Positions 1 to 8,083 of a DNA stretch of 64,000 bases are shown piece after piece. The position numbers and the translations under genes are program-made. Origin of the DNA: Candidatus Desulfarcum epimagneticum (GTDB taxonomy: Bacteria > Desulfobacterota > Desulfobacteria > Desulfobacterales > CR-1). The notes under the pieces are model-generated. The model saw only the letters and a list, made by a program, of their open reading frames with translations, was not told where the DNA came from and did not search any database. Where the stretch lies: NCBI GenBank assembly GCA_900659855.1, contig CAACVI010000049.1, positions 89,564-153,563 of the forward strand, given 5' to 3'. Within the stretch, counting starts at the first letter, position 1. Every line of letters begins with the position of its first letter.

Positions 1-16
1 CGGGGGAGGACCGAGC

Positions 17-826
17 ATGACGGCGAGCGGGGTCGCGGGGAAAAGGGCGTTTTCGGTCATCGGGGCCATTTTCGCGCTGGCGGCGGGAATGGCGGCCGCC
101 GTGTATGTTTACAAGTTCGGCCCGCCCTGGGACAGGACCGTCCCCGGCCCTGAAAAAAACGCCGCCCAAATCGCCCCGGACCGCCTCCTGAAATGGGGTG
201 AGGTCATCGACTACGACCGGCTGGGACGGGACCCGGACCTTCAAAAGCGCATGGAGGACCGAAAGGCCCGGCTGGGTTTAAAAAAAAGCCTGGACATCAT
301 CGCCGGCCCCGGGGAAAAAATCAAAATCGGCGAGTTCCAGGTGGATATGGACGAGCTGTCGGAAAAAGTCCGCCTCAAAGACGGCGGTATTGTGGAGACG
401 GATGTCCGGACCGGCAAACGGGCCTTTGAAGAGCCGGATATTTTCGGCATATACATCGTGTCGCCCGGAGACAATCTGTGGAACGTCCATTTTCGTTTTT
501 TAAAAGATTATTTCTCGGGAAAAGGGATCGCGCTTTCCCCCCTGTCGGATGAGCCGGACAGACGGGGCCGAAGCTCGGCGGTGGGAAAAATTTTAAAATT
601 CGCCGAAAACATGACCCTGATATACAATCTGAAGCAAAAAGAATTTTCCCAGGATATCCACCTGATTGAGCCGAAAACCAAGATCGTCATCTACCGGATA
701 TCGGCCCTTTTCCCGGTTCTGGATCAAATTAACGACGGCTCTGAGGTCCACTTTGACGGGGAGAGCCTCTGGGTGAAGAAACGCCTCAAAGATGAAGCCA
801 ACACAAACAGGATGCTGAAAAAATGA
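17..826 (+). CDS. Membrane-anchored protein with LysM-like segment, function unknown
   Basis: The start is supported by a purine-rich GGGGGAGGA just upstream. Residues about 11-31 form one hydrophobic segment, so the product is a signal-anchored or inner-membrane protein with a periplasmic domain. A central stretch (around residues 147-160) reading YIVSPGDNLWNVHFRFL resembles the start of a LysM peptidoglycan-binding repeat, but the rest of the domain is divergent. Its stop overlaps the purB start (ATGA), so the two are translationally coupled. A role in cell-wall binding is only an inference; I do not recognise the family. Confidence 0.6.
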   Translation: MTASGVAGKRAFSVIGAIFALAAGMAAAVYVYKFGPPWDRTVPGPEKNAAQIAPDRLLKWGEVIDYDRLGRDPDLQKRMEDRKARLGLKKSLDIIAGPGEKIKIGEFQVDMDELSEKVRLKDGGIVETDVRTGKRAFEEPDIFGIYIVSPGDNLWNVHFRFLKDYFSGKGIALSPLSDEPDRRGRSSAVGKILKFAENMTLIYNLKQKEFSQDIHLIEPKTKIVIYRISALFPVLDQINDGSEVHFDGESLWVKKRLKDEANTNRMLKK

Positions 827-2142
827 TAGACCGGTACTCAAGAGAAAAAATGAAGTCCCTCTGGACGGATGAAAACAAATACCGGACATGGCTGAAAGTG
901 GAGATACTGGCGTGCGAGGCCATGGCCGAACTGGGCCATATCCCCGCCAAGGCCCTGGACGTCATCCGGAAAAAGGCGGATTTTTCCGTGGAAAGAATCG
1001 AGGCGATTGAGGCCGAGACCAAACATGACGTCATCGCCTTTCTCACCGCGGTGGCGGAGCGCGTGGGCCCCGAGTCCCGCTATATCCACATGGGACTCAC
1101 CTCCTCGGATATCCTGGACACCAGCCTGGCCTTTCTGATGAAACAGGCCGGGGAAGACATTCTGGACGGCTGCCGGGATCTCATGGCCGTCATCCGGGAC
1201 AAGGCCTTCGAACACAAGGACACGGTCATGGCCGGTCGGTCCCACGGCGTTCACGCCGAGCCCATCACTTTCGGGCTGAAGCTGGCGGTGTGGCACGATG
1301 AGATGCGCCGGAGCCACAACCGTTTCAGCCGGGCCGTGGAAGGAATCAGCGTGGGCCAGATTTCAGGGGCCGTGGGAACCTTTGCCAGCGTCTCTCCCCG
1401 GGTGGAGGCCCATGTGTGCGAAAAACTCGGCCTTTCCCCGGCGCCGGCCTCCACCCAGGTGATCCAGCGGGACCGCCACGCCGCGTACTTCACATCCCTG
1501 GCCATCATGGCGGCCACCATCGAAAAAATGGCCGTTGAGATCCGCCATCTCCAGCGGACCGAGGTGCTGGAGGCGGAGGAACGTTTTGCAAAGGGCCAGA
1601 AGGGCTCCTCGGCCATGCCCCACAAGCGGAACCCCATCGCCTCGGAAAATCTTTCCGGGCTTTCCCGGATCATCCGCTCAAACGCCATGGCCGCCATTGA
1701 AAACATCCCCCTTTGGCATGAAAGGGATATCAGCCATTCCTCGGTGGAGCGGATCATCGCGCCGGACTCCACCATCCTCATGGACTACATGCTGGCCCGG
1801 ATGACGGGGGTCATTCGAAACCTCGCGGTGTATCCCGAAAGAATGAAAGAAAATTTGAACCGGCTCAAGGGCCTGATGTTTTCCCAGCAGGTTCTGTTAA
1901 GCCTTGTGGACGCGGGCGCCTCCCGGGAAGAGGCGTACAAACTGGTCCAGACCCAGGCCATGCGGGCATGGGAGGAAAACGCCGACTTTAAGGCCCTTCT
2001 TTTAAACGACAAAGCCATCCTGGACTTTCTCGGCGCCGAGGGAATTGAGGCGCTGTTTGATCCGGGCCGGCATTTAACACATATCGACTTCATCTTCGAC
2101 AGGGTGTTCAGCGAACATGGCGAAAAAACCGACGCGGATTAA
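823..2142 (+). CDS. purB: Adenylosuccinate lyase
   Basis: Cytosolic purine-biosynthesis enzyme that removes fumarate from SAICAR and from adenylosuccinate. The fumarate-lyase superfamily signature GSSAMPHKRNP lies at residues 261-271 and carries the flexible catalytic loop. TSSDILDTS and GRSHGVHAEP, which form the substrate site with its catalytic His, are also present. The length of 439 residues is normal for the short bacterial form. The ATG overlaps the stop of the upstream membrane protein by four bases, and the 3' end overlaps the following lipoprotein gene by 26 bases, so this is an operon. Confidence 0.95.
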   Translation: MIDRYSREKMKSLWTDENKYRTWLKVEILACEAMAELGHIPAKALDVIRKKADFSVERIEAIEAETKHDVIAFLTAVAERVGPESRYIHMGLTSSDILDTSLAFLMKQAGEDILDGCRDLMAVIRDKAFEHKDTVMAGRSHGVHAEPITFGLKLAVWHDEMRRSHNRFSRAVEGISVGQISGAVGTFASVSPRVEAHVCEKLGLSPAPASTQVIQRDRHAAYFTSLAIMAATIEKMAVEIRHLQRTEVLEAEERFAKGQKGSSAMPHKRNPIASENLSGLSRIIRSNAMAAIENIPLWHERDISHSSVERIIAPDSTILMDYMLARMTGVIRNLAVYPERMKENLNRLKGLMFSQQVLLSLVDAGASREEAYKLVQTQAMRAWEENADFKALLLNDKAILDFLGAEGIEALFDPGRHLTHIDFIFDRVFSEHGEKTDAD

Positions 2143-2782
2143 CGCCGCCGAAAGACTTCGGGCCGGGGCGTGTTTTCTTTTCGCCGCCGTCGCCCTTTTT
2201 TTTCACGGATGCGCCGCCGCCCCGGCCCCCGGGGCTTCGGACGTTCAGGAAAAGGCGGCCTACGACAGGGCCCTGGGCCGGTGGAGCCGAAGCGCCCGGG
2301 TGTACGACGGATTTAATCTTAAACTGATGGCGTCCGTCACATTCAAATCCCGGGAATTCCGGGCGGCCTACGCCCGGGAATACGCCCGGGTTTACAAACT
2401 GCCGAAACGAGACCGGAACAAACTGTTTTCCGATCAGCGCCGGGCCGCGAAGGCGCGTCATGAGTTTGTCCTGGCCGCGTATGTCCCGGATGAAAGGGAA
2501 AACGATTTCAGCGCCCGGAAATCCGTGTGGAAGGTGTATCTCAAGGCGCCCGGACACGCCGGCGCGCTCAAGCCCCTGGAAATTCGGAAAATGAAACGGA
2601 AAGAATCTTTTCTCTCCCATTTTTTCCCCTACGTCACCCCCTGGAAATCCCTTTACATCGTCCGTTTTCCCGCGACATTTCCCGACGGCGCCCCAAACGG
2701 GCCGGTCTCGCTGGTCATCGCCGGGGTGGGGGGAACGGCGGAAATGACATGGAGTGTGAACGAAAAGCGCCCGGCCCCGTGA
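2117..2782 (+). CDS. Putative lipoprotein, function unknown
   Basis: The N-terminus has a basic region, a hydrophobic stretch and a lipobox-like FFHGC with the Cys at about residue 32, so a lipidated periplasmic or outer-membrane protein is likely. The mature part is rich in Arg, Lys and aromatic residues and shows no motif I recognise. The gene begins inside the last codons of purB (26-base overlap) and ends before a 120-base gap leading to yajC. The overlapping start is the only sensible ATG that keeps the signal peptide. Confidence 0.6.
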   Translation: MAKKPTRINAAERLRAGACFLFAAVALFFHGCAAAPAPGASDVQEKAAYDRALGRWSRSARVYDGFNLKLMASVTFKSREFRAAYAREYARVYKLPKRDRNKLFSDQRRAAKARHEFVLAAYVPDERENDFSARKSVWKVYLKAPGHAGALKPLEIRKMKRKESFLSHFFPYVTPWKSLYIVRFPATFPDGAPNGPVSLVIAGVGGTAEMTWSVNEKRPAP

Positions 2783-2902
2783 GAGACGCGGGCGTTTTTT
2801 TAACATTTTTTATGGCTGATGATGGATAAGCGCGTCAAACGCTTTTAAATCAAAAAACGTTGTGAACATTTAGAGATTTATTATTTTTAAAGGAGGTTTA
2901 TC

Positions 2903-3241
2903 TTGTTGAACATCGCTTACGCAATGGGTCAGAGCGGAGCCGGCGGTCAGGGAGCGTCCGGCGGACTGGCGGCTTTTATTCCGTTTATTTTAATGTTCGT
3001 GGTCTTTTATTTCCTTTTGATCCGGCCCCAGCAAAAGAAAACCAAAGCCCACCGGGAAATGATCGCCAACCTGAAAAAGGGAGACAAAATCATCACATCC
3101 GGCGGACTTCACGGCCGAATCACCGGCCTGGACGAATCCGTTTGCACCGTTGAAATCGCCGACCGTGTCCGCGTGAAAGTGTCCCGCGCCAGCGTGTCCG
3201 GACTGGACCAGCCGGCCCCGGCCACGCCCGCGAAAAAATAA
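2903..3241 (+). CDS. yajC: Sec translocon accessory subunit YajC
   Basis: Small single-pass inner-membrane protein that associates with SecDF. The start codon is TTG, chosen because a strong AGGAGG sits six bases upstream. One transmembrane helix spans residues about 19-40 and ends in LIRPQQKK, the family hallmark, followed by a KKGDKIITSGGLHGRI domain. Family size is about 110 residues, as here. It precedes secD and secF as in most proteobacteria, but a palindromic repeat element has entered the yajC-secD gap. Confidence 0.95.
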   Translation: MLNIAYAMGQSGAGGQGASGGLAAFIPFILMFVVFYFLLIRPQQKKTKAHREMIANLKKGDKIITSGGLHGRITGLDESVCTVEIADRVRVKVSRASVSGLDQPAPATPAKK

Positions 3242-3273
3242 ACGGATCTCAAAAAAAAGACAGTTGACCCATT

Positions 3274-3425
3274 GATAAACTCGTAAAAAATCACGGAACA
3301 GCGTCGTAAAAAATTCGATATACAAGGCGTGGCGCTTATTTTTAATTGAGGCAATACATGTGGTATGCCTCAATTAAAAATAAGCGCTGTAACACAGTAG
3401 ATCGAATTTTTTACGATGCTGTCAA
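3274..3425. repeat. Dispersed palindromic element, copy 1
   Basis: A roughly 150-bp element between yajC and secD. It starts with GATAAACTCGTAAAAAAT and ends with TTTTTTACGATGCTGTCAA. The outer arms CAGCGTCGTAAAAAATTCGA and TCGAATTTTTTACGATGCTG are near-perfect inverted repeats. The centre is a perfect 21-bp stem (GCGCTTATTTTTAATTGAGG plus C, with its complement) closed by a 14-base loop. It has no coding capacity and resembles a MITE. Other copies lie near 29.5, 33.3-33.8, 37.4 and 43.8 kb. Confidence 0.9.
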
Positions 3426-3451
3426 AGGTTTATCGAAAGGAAGAAACTCAA

Positions 3452-5014
3452 TTGAAGCAGTTGTCATGGAAGCATATTCTGGCGGCCGTCCTGATTCTCG
3501 CCGCCTTTGTCTATGTCCTTCCCACATTCAAGCCGGAGATGTGGCCCCATAAAACCATCAACCTGGGCCTGGATCTCCAGGGCGGCATGCATCTCGTCCT
3601 GGAAGTGGACGCGGACAAAGCTGTGGAAAACAAAGTGGCCCTGACCGCCGAAGCCTTGAGGGAGGGACTCCGGAAAGAAAAAATCAGGCGGGTCCGGATC
3701 GAAAGGCCCGGACCCCTTGAGCTGTCCGTGAATATGCCTGACGGCCGGGCCGAAGCGTTTAACCGATTTTTTGAAAAAGAATTCGGCGCGCTGGTCAGGT
3801 CCGGAGAAAAGCGACTGGACGGCCGCCTCTCTTTTTCGCTCTCCCTGGATGAGTCCGAATCCCGGCATATCAAAAAACTCGCCGTGGAGCAGGCCCTGGA
3901 GACCATCCGGAACCGAATCGATCAGTTCGGCGTCAGCGAGCCGGACATTCGCGTCCAGGGACAAAGGCGTATTCTGATTCAGCTCCCGGGAATCAAAGAC
4001 ACCCGGCGGGCCAAGGAAATCATCGGCAAGACGGCTCTTCTGGAGTTCAAGCTTCTGGACGAAACCATGAGCCCGGACACGGCCCTGAAGGAAGGGCCGC
4101 CCCGGGGCTCCGAGGTTCTGTTCCAGACCGCCTCCGGGCGCCGGTCCGGTGAGCCTTTGCTGGTCAAAAAACGCGCGGCCATCACCGGGACCTATCTGAC
4201 GGACGCCCGGGTCCGGATCGACTCCCAGTTCAACGAGCCCTACGTGGGGATCGAGTTCGACCGAAAGGGGGCCCGGATTTTTGAGAAAATCACCGGGGAA
4301 AACATCAACAGAAGGCTGGCCATCGTTCTGGACAACAAAATTTACTCGGCCCCGGTCATCAAGGACCGGATCCCGGGGGGCTCGGCCAGCATCACCGGGG
4401 ATTTCACCATGGAGGAAGCCCGGGACCTGGCCATCGTGCTTCGCGCCGGCGCGCTTCCGGCGCCGGTGGAAATCATTGAGGAAAGAACCGTGGGACCCTC
4501 TCTTGGAACGGACTCCATCAAAACAGGGGTCATTTCCATGCTGGTCGGCGGTCTGATCGTGATTCTGTTCATGCTGATCTACTACAAATTATCGGGCCTC
4601 ATCGCCAACATCGCCCTTGTGATGAACATCGTTCTCATCGCCGGCGGGCTGGCGGCCCTTCAGGCCACCCTCACCCTTCCGGGCATCGCGGGGATTATCC
4701 TGACCATCGGCATGGCGGTGGACGCCAATGTGCTGATATTTGAAAGAATCCGGGAAGAGCTGGATTTAGGCAGAACGCCCCTGGCGGCCTTTGAGGCGGG
4801 GTATGAGCGGGCGACCCTCACCATTCTCGACGCCAACATCACCACCCTGATCGCCGCGGCTGTTTTGTTTCAGTTCGGAACCGGCCCGGTGAAAGGTTTT
4901 GCCGTCACCTTAAGCCTTGGGGTTCTGGCAAGCCTTTTCACGGCTCTGATTTTGACCAAACTCATCTTTGAATACACGCTGACAAAGGGCAAAATGAAAA
5001 CCATCAGCATCTGA
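3452..5014 (+). CDS. secD: Protein translocase subunit SecD
   Basis: Inner-membrane RND-like subunit that, with SecF, uses the proton-motive force to complete Sec export. I place the start at TTG 3452, eight bases after GAAAGGAAG. An in-frame ATG at 3416 lies inside the palindromic repeat and would add 12 residues unlike the family. The first helix is at residues 6-24, followed by GLDLQGGMHLVLEVD, a large periplasmic P1 domain and five C-terminal helices with GMAVDANVLIFERIREEL. The 520-residue length is typical. secF follows after 27 bases. Confidence 0.95.
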   Translation: MKQLSWKHILAAVLILAAFVYVLPTFKPEMWPHKTINLGLDLQGGMHLVLEVDADKAVENKVALTAEALREGLRKEKIRRVRIERPGPLELSVNMPDGRAEAFNRFFEKEFGALVRSGEKRLDGRLSFSLSLDESESRHIKKLAVEQALETIRNRIDQFGVSEPDIRVQGQRRILIQLPGIKDTRRAKEIIGKTALLEFKLLDETMSPDTALKEGPPRGSEVLFQTASGRRSGEPLLVKKRAAITGTYLTDARVRIDSQFNEPYVGIEFDRKGARIFEKITGENINRRLAIVLDNKIYSAPVIKDRIPGGSASITGDFTMEEARDLAIVLRAGALPAPVEIIEERTVGPSLGTDSIKTGVISMLVGGLIVILFMLIYYKLSGLIANIALVMNIVLIAGGLAALQATLTLPGIAGIILTIGMAVDANVLIFERIREELDLGRTPLAAFEAGYERATLTILDANITTLIAAAVLFQFGTGPVKGFAVTLSLGVLASLFTALILTKLIFEYTLTKGKMKTISI

Positions 5015-5041
5015 CGGAAACACCCAAACGGACACACAACC

Positions 5042-6076
5042 ATGCGATTTATCAAAAGAGACATTGACATCAATTTCATCGGAAAAAAGAAAATCACCTT
5101 CATTTTGTCCGCCCTGATGATTCTGGCCGGGATCGGCTCCCTTGTGGCGCACAAAGGCCCCAAATACGGGGTGGACTTCGCCGGCGGAACCCTGATCCAG
5201 GTTCAGTTCCCGTCCCCGGTGAATATCCAGGCCGTGAAAGACGGTCTGGCTGAAATGGATCTGGCCCAGTCGTCGGTTCAGACCTTCGGGGACGCAAAGG
5301 GAAACGAGTACCTGATCCGAACCAAGCAGGCCCTGACCCGCGAAGCGGGGATCGCCGATCAAATCAAAGACTCCCTGGGCGCCATGACCGGGTCCGTCCC
5401 TGAAATCCGGAGGGTGGATATGGTGGGGCCCCAGGTCGGCGAAGATTTGAGGAAAAAAGCGCTTCTGGCTTTATTTTACGCGCTTCTTTTCATCGCCATC
5501 TATATATCCGGCCGGTTTGAAATGAAATGGCTGGTCAGCGGGGCGCTGGCCGCGGCGCTGATGTCGGCGGTCTATTTCCTGTCCCTGTTCGATGTGGGGA
5601 TGCCCTTTCTCATCGGCTCCGCCATCATTGTGACCCTGGTTTTTTTCTGGTTTCTCAAATTAAAATACGCCATGGGCGCGGCGGTGGCCCTGCTTCACGA
5701 TGTGCTGATCACGGTGGGGATTTTCTCCATTTTTGACAAAGAGTTCACCCTGCCCATCGTGGCGGCCCTGCTCACCATCATCGGGTACTCGCTCAACGAC
5801 ACCATCATCGTGTTCGACCGGATTCGGGAAAACCAGCGCAAACTTTCGAAAAAGCCCTTGAGCGTGGTGATCAACCGCAGCATCAACGAGACGCTGAGCC
5901 GCACCGTTCTCACCTCCCTCACCACCCTGGCGGTCCTGGCCGCGCTGTTTGTCCTGGGCGGCGGCATTATCCATGACTTCGCGTTCGCCATGATCATCGG
6001 GGTGATCGTGGGCACCTACTCCTCCATGTATGTGGCCAGCCCCCTTCTGCTGGCATGGGAAAAAGTCGACGGGTAA
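5042..6076 (+). CDS. secF: Protein translocase subunit SecF
   Basis: Partner of SecD in the inner membrane. It shows an N-terminal helix, a periplasmic domain starting GVDFAGGTLIQVQF, and five further helices containing the conserved GYSLNDTIIVFDRIREN motif with the Asp and Arg involved in proton coupling. The 344 residues match the family. It lies 27 bases after secD and 12 bases before dprA, so the yajC-secD-secF operon may run into dprA. Confidence 0.95.
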   Translation: MRFIKRDIDINFIGKKKITFILSALMILAGIGSLVAHKGPKYGVDFAGGTLIQVQFPSPVNIQAVKDGLAEMDLAQSSVQTFGDAKGNEYLIRTKQALTREAGIADQIKDSLGAMTGSVPEIRRVDMVGPQVGEDLRKKALLALFYALLFIAIYISGRFEMKWLVSGALAAALMSAVYFLSLFDVGMPFLIGSAIIVTLVFFWFLKLKYAMGAAVALLHDVLITVGIFSIFDKEFTLPIVAALLTIIGYSLNDTIIVFDRIRENQRKLSKKPLSVVINRSINETLSRTVLTSLTTLAVLAALFVLGGGIIHDFAFAMIIGVIVGTYSSMYVASPLLLAWEKVDG

Positions 6077-6088
6077 TCGAAAACATTT

Positions 6089-7204
6089 ATGGAAAAACGG
6101 CTGGCAAACTGGCTCGCCCTGAAACAGACCCCAGGGGTGGGCAATCTTCTCTTCAAACGCCTGATTGACCGTTTCGGGTCCCCCGGGGAGGTCTTCGGGG
6201 CGTCCCGGGACGAGCTGGCCCGGGTGAAGGGAATGACCCGGCGGGCCGTGGAGGGGGTCATGAGGCGCGACATCCCCGTCCAGGCCCCGGCGGAAATCCG
6301 GCGAACGCTCCAGCGGGGATTTCGGATCATCACCCTGACGGACCCCGATTATCCCCCCCTTCTGCTTCAAATCCCGGACCCCCCTCCCCTGCTGTATGTC
6401 CACGGGAAACCGGACATCGCGGCGGACCATGTGGCGGTGGTGGGCTCCCGGAACGCCACGGAATACGGCATGGACTCCGCCAGGCGAATCTGCGGGGACC
6501 TGGCGTCCCGGGGCGTCTGTGTGGTCAGCGGCATGGCCGCCGGCATCGACACCGCCGCCCACCTGGGCGCGCTGGAAGGCCGGGGAAAAACCATCGCGGT
6601 TCTGGGGAGCGGATTTGACCACATCTACCCCCGGGAAAACCGGGGGCTTTTTCATCAAATCGCCCGAAGCGGCGCCGTGATCACGGAATTTCCCCCCGGG
6701 ACAAAGCCCGAGCCCCGAAATTTTCCCATCCGAAACCGGATCATCAGCGGAATGTCACTGGGAACGGCGGTGGTGGAGGCCGCCAGGAAAAGCGGCTCTT
6801 TGATCACGGCCAGGCTGGCGCTGGAGCAAAACCGGGAGGTGTTCGCCGTTCCCGGCCATATCCATTCCTTTAAAAGCGCGGGGACCCATGCCCTCATCAA
6901 ACAGGGCGCCAAACTTGTCGAGCATGCCGGGGACATTATCGAAGAAATCTCACCCCTCATGACCGGCCCTGGAACAAGGGCCGAACAAAGGGACGGGGAA
7001 CAGGCGCCGCCCCCGGTCAAACTTTCTCCCGAAGAATTCAAAGTCTATCAGAGCCTGGGAACGTCCCCGGCTCACATCGACGAGCTGGTCCGAAAAATCT
7101 CCATGGATCCGGGCCGGCTTTCCAGCATACTGCTCCAGCTTGAGTTGAAAGGCGCGGCAAAGCAGTTGCCGGGAAAACGTTTTTCGCTTCACGCGCCTTC
7201 CTGA
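6089..7204 (+). CDS. dprA: DNA-processing protein DprA
   Basis: Cytosolic single-strand DNA-binding protein that loads RecA on incoming DNA in natural transformation. An N-terminal helix-hairpin-helix-like region (residues 1-60) is followed by the Rossmann-type DprA core with VVGSRNATEYG near residue 116 and LGSGFDHIYPREN near 171. A C-terminal winged-helix domain covers about residues 305-371. The 371-residue length is typical. A strong terminator follows, closing the sec operon. recA itself lies 4 kb away on the other strand. Confidence 0.93.
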   Translation: MEKRLANWLALKQTPGVGNLLFKRLIDRFGSPGEVFGASRDELARVKGMTRRAVEGVMRRDIPVQAPAEIRRTLQRGFRIITLTDPDYPPLLLQIPDPPPLLYVHGKPDIAADHVAVVGSRNATEYGMDSARRICGDLASRGVCVVSGMAAGIDTAAHLGALEGRGKTIAVLGSGFDHIYPRENRGLFHQIARSGAVITEFPPGTKPEPRNFPIRNRIISGMSLGTAVVEAARKSGSLITARLALEQNREVFAVPGHIHSFKSAGTHALIKQGAKLVEHAGDIIEEISPLMTGPGTRAEQRDGEQAPPPVKLSPEEFKVYQSLGTSPAHIDELVRKISMDPGRLSSILLQLELKGAAKQLPGKRFSLHAPS

Positions 7205-7247
7205 AGCGGACCGGGCGGCCCCCAAACCCTCAAACAGAGACACAAAA

Positions 7248-7276
7248 AAAGCCCGCGTTTAAAAAACGCGGGCTTT
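7248..7276. terminator. Bidirectional intrinsic terminator
   Basis: Perfect 13-bp stem AAAGCCCGCGTTT / AAACGCGGGCTTT with a three-base loop. It has an A run on the left and T residues on the right. It sits between dprA (+) and the OmpW-like gene (-), whose 3' ends converge, so it can stop transcription from both sides. Confidence 0.85.
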
Positions 7277-7302
7277 GCTCTAAAAAGGTTCGGGACACTT
7301 TT

Positions 7303-7965
7303 TTAAAAGAAATATTTAAGCCCCCCGCCCACGGACAGTCCGTCCATGTCCACAGCCTCTTCCTTCACAGCGCTGGGCGCCGAGTTTTCAAAATCAATCT
7401 CATGCCAGGTGTATTTCATGTCCAGATTGATGGCGGTGCTGGGTGTGACAAAACACTCAAATCCCGCGTTGGCATGGTAGGAGAAACTGTTTTCCACGTT
7501 CACGTCAGGGGGGCTGTGAACGGCGGCGTAAGATTCGTCTATTTTGAAATCATTGAAATGGTAGCCGCCCCCCACGCCCACATAGGGATACCAGTTGGTG
7601 CCGGTGGGAATCATGAAACGAAGGGTCATCAGAATCGGAAACTGTTTGAGCCATCCGTATTCCGTGCCCAGGTTGGACGTGCTGGTGTTCGCCGTGATCA
7701 GCTTGGTCTCCGCATAGCCGGCGTCCAGCTCAACGGAAAGGAAATCCCAGATGTAGTAAGTCGCGTTGACGCTGTACCCCAAGTAAGTTTCCGCCTCAAT
7801 GTCGGAATTGATGGTCCCGGTGGTGGAATTGTGTGTCATTGAGTCCACAAGGGTAAATCTGGCCCCCAGTCCAAACTTTCCCCCGGGCCCGGCCGCAAAG
7901 GCCGGCTGGCAGATCAAGGCCAGCGCCGCGGACATCAAAATCAGCCCAATAATTTTTTTTCGCAT
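7303..7965 (-). CDS. Outer-membrane beta-barrel protein, OmpW-like
   Basis: A 25-residue Sec signal peptide ends in AFAA. Alternating hydrophobic and polar strands follow (for example GLGARFTLVDS, YPYVGVGGGYHFNDF), and the C-terminal GLKYFF ends in the Phe expected for BAM-dependent barrels. About 195 mature residues and the YVGVGGGYH element fit eight-stranded OmpW-type barrels. The start has AAGGAGGG upstream. It is downstream of alaS but separated by a 118-base gap that probably holds its own promoter. The substrate is unknown. Confidence 0.75.
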   Translation of the reverse strand: MRKKIIGLILMSAALALICQPAFAAGPGGKFGLGARFTLVDSMTHNSTTGTINSDIEAETYLGYSVNATYYIWDFLSVELDAGYAETKLITANTSTSNLGTEYGWLKQFPILMTLRFMIPTGTNWYPYVGVGGGYHFNDFKIDESYAAVHSPPDVNVENSFSYHANAGFECFVTPSTAINLDMKYTWHEIDFENSAPSAVKEEAVDMDGLSVGGGLKYFF

Positions 7966-8083
7966 GATCGCATCTCCCTCCTTGGTTTATAATGATGAAA
8001 CGGTCATCTGTGATGGGTCAAAATTGCGGCAAACCGCCACTTGTCAGTATTTAACAAATAAACTGAAAATGCAACATTTTTTT

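Noticed and set aside
3416..3451. ATG 3416 as the secD start
   Set aside because: It lies in the repeat, has no ribosome site and adds residues foreign to SecD; TTG 3452 has a good site.
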